From: an uncultured Oscillospiraceae bacterium
Lineage (GTDB): Bacteria; Bacillota; Clostridia; Oscillospirales; Oscillospiraceae
DNA: 12,327 bases
NCBI GenBank assembly: GCA_944385065.1
Contig: CALWVX010000030.1
Span: 1-12,327 of the forward strand
Reading direction: 5' to 3'
Positions 12,051 through 12,327 of the stretch are shown here, in pieces. The number at the start of each line of letters is the position of its first letter. Positions within the stretch are counted from its first letter, which is position 1. Below the pieces are notes generated by a model. It searched no databases. It was not told the origin of the DNA and saw nothing but the letters and a program-made list of their open reading frames with translations. Made by a program: the position numbers and the translations under genes.

Positions 12051-12096
12051 ATATCATCGCACCATCCCAAGCTATTCAGAAAAGGAGTAAAATGAC

Positions 12097-12327
12097 ATGA
12101 ACAGCAAAAAGTTTCTTGCCGGCGTTCTTGCCGCGGCCATGGCCTTGTCCCTGACCGCCTGCGGCGGGGGCGGCCAGACCAGCACCCCCAGCACCAGCAC
12201 CCCTGATGCCAGCACCGGGGACGGCAGCACCCCTGTCGCCGCCGACGGCACCATCACCATCAAGGTGGGCGGCATCGGCCCCCTGACCGGCAGCACCGCC
12301 ACCTATGGCGTGGCCACCGACTACGGC
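12097..12327 (+). CDS. Branched-chain amino acid ABC transporter substrate-binding lipoprotein, N-terminal part
   Basis: The first 77 codons of an exported lipoprotein; the rest lies beyond the window. A signal sequence MNSKKFLAGVLAAAMALSL leads to lipobox LTAC with Cys22. A Gly, Ser, Thr and Pro-rich linker (about 23-51) follows. The mature domain then begins ITIKVGGIGPLTGSTATYG, the usual start of LivJ/Leu-Ile-Val binding proteins (periplasmic-binding fold, type I). livH, livM, livG and livF would be expected downstream. The start ATG 12097-12099 lies 10 bases after AGGAG. An ATG at 12092 opens a two-codon frame, ATGACATGA, whose stop overlaps this start. No clear promoter lies in the 46 bases after the preceding terminator. 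Confidence 0.92.
   Translation, partial: MNSKKFLAGVLAAAMALSLTACGGGGQTSTPSTSTPDASTGDGSTPVAADGTITIKVGGIGPLTGSTATYGVATDYG

Noticed and set aside
1..12327. CRISPR array, insertion sequence, prophage or toxin-antitoxin module
   Set aside because: No regularly spaced repeats, transposase or integrase motifs, terminal inverted repeats or toxin-like pairs were seen. All gene neighbourhoods look like core chromosome.

Overview
The window looks like core chromosome of a high-GC, endospore-forming member of the Clostridia, most likely an Oscillospiraceae relative of Flavonifractor, Lawsonibacter or Pseudoflavonifractor. The grounds are a spoIVB-spo0A pair, a GerMN-domain protein, a DUF3783 protein, a TSCPD protein, an O-acetylhomoserine sulfhydrylase, GC-rich coding sequence and strong AGGAGG-type ribosome binding sites. 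The taxon is inferred from gene content and protein style, not from a search. I see no phage, transposase, CRISPR array or plasmid function.

Layout. At 1-1399, minus strand: the N-terminal part of gltX (cut by the window edge), a GC-rich structured leader, a tRNA-Leu(GAG) with a perfect sigma-A promoter and its own terminator, and a DUF3783 gene. At 1466-2749: a PLP enzyme of the MetY family with a TTG start and its own promoter. At 2845-6011: a tight minus-strand operon reading comEA-like, OmpR-family response regulator, sensor kinase, GerMN lipoprotein. At 6131-7516, on the plus strand and divergent from comEA: a D-Ala-D-Ala carboxypeptidase, ended by a bidirectional terminator shared with a convergent TSCPD gene. 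At 7987-10117: spo0A and spoIVB, separated by an AT-rich control region carrying Spo0A-box-like sites. At 10322-11412, minus strand: an ArsC/Spx-family protein, a 60-residue small protein and an acidic helical protein. At 11765-12327, plus strand: a small membrane protein, a terminator, and the start of a branched-chain amino acid binding lipoprotein, cut by the window edge.

How the genes work together. The regulator, kinase and GerMN lipoprotein are arranged like actinobacterial mtrA-mtrB-lpqB and probably form one envelope-sensing unit. spoIVB and spo0A are the usual sporulation neighbours. The most unusual observation is that Spo0A has Glu instead of Asp at the aligned phosphorylation site and lacks the second Asp of the acidic pocket, while its DNA-binding domain looks normal. 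The other points of interest are the control region upstream of spo0A, a probable structured repeat upstream of gltX, and two places where a TGA stop codon lies inside the -35 box of the next gene.
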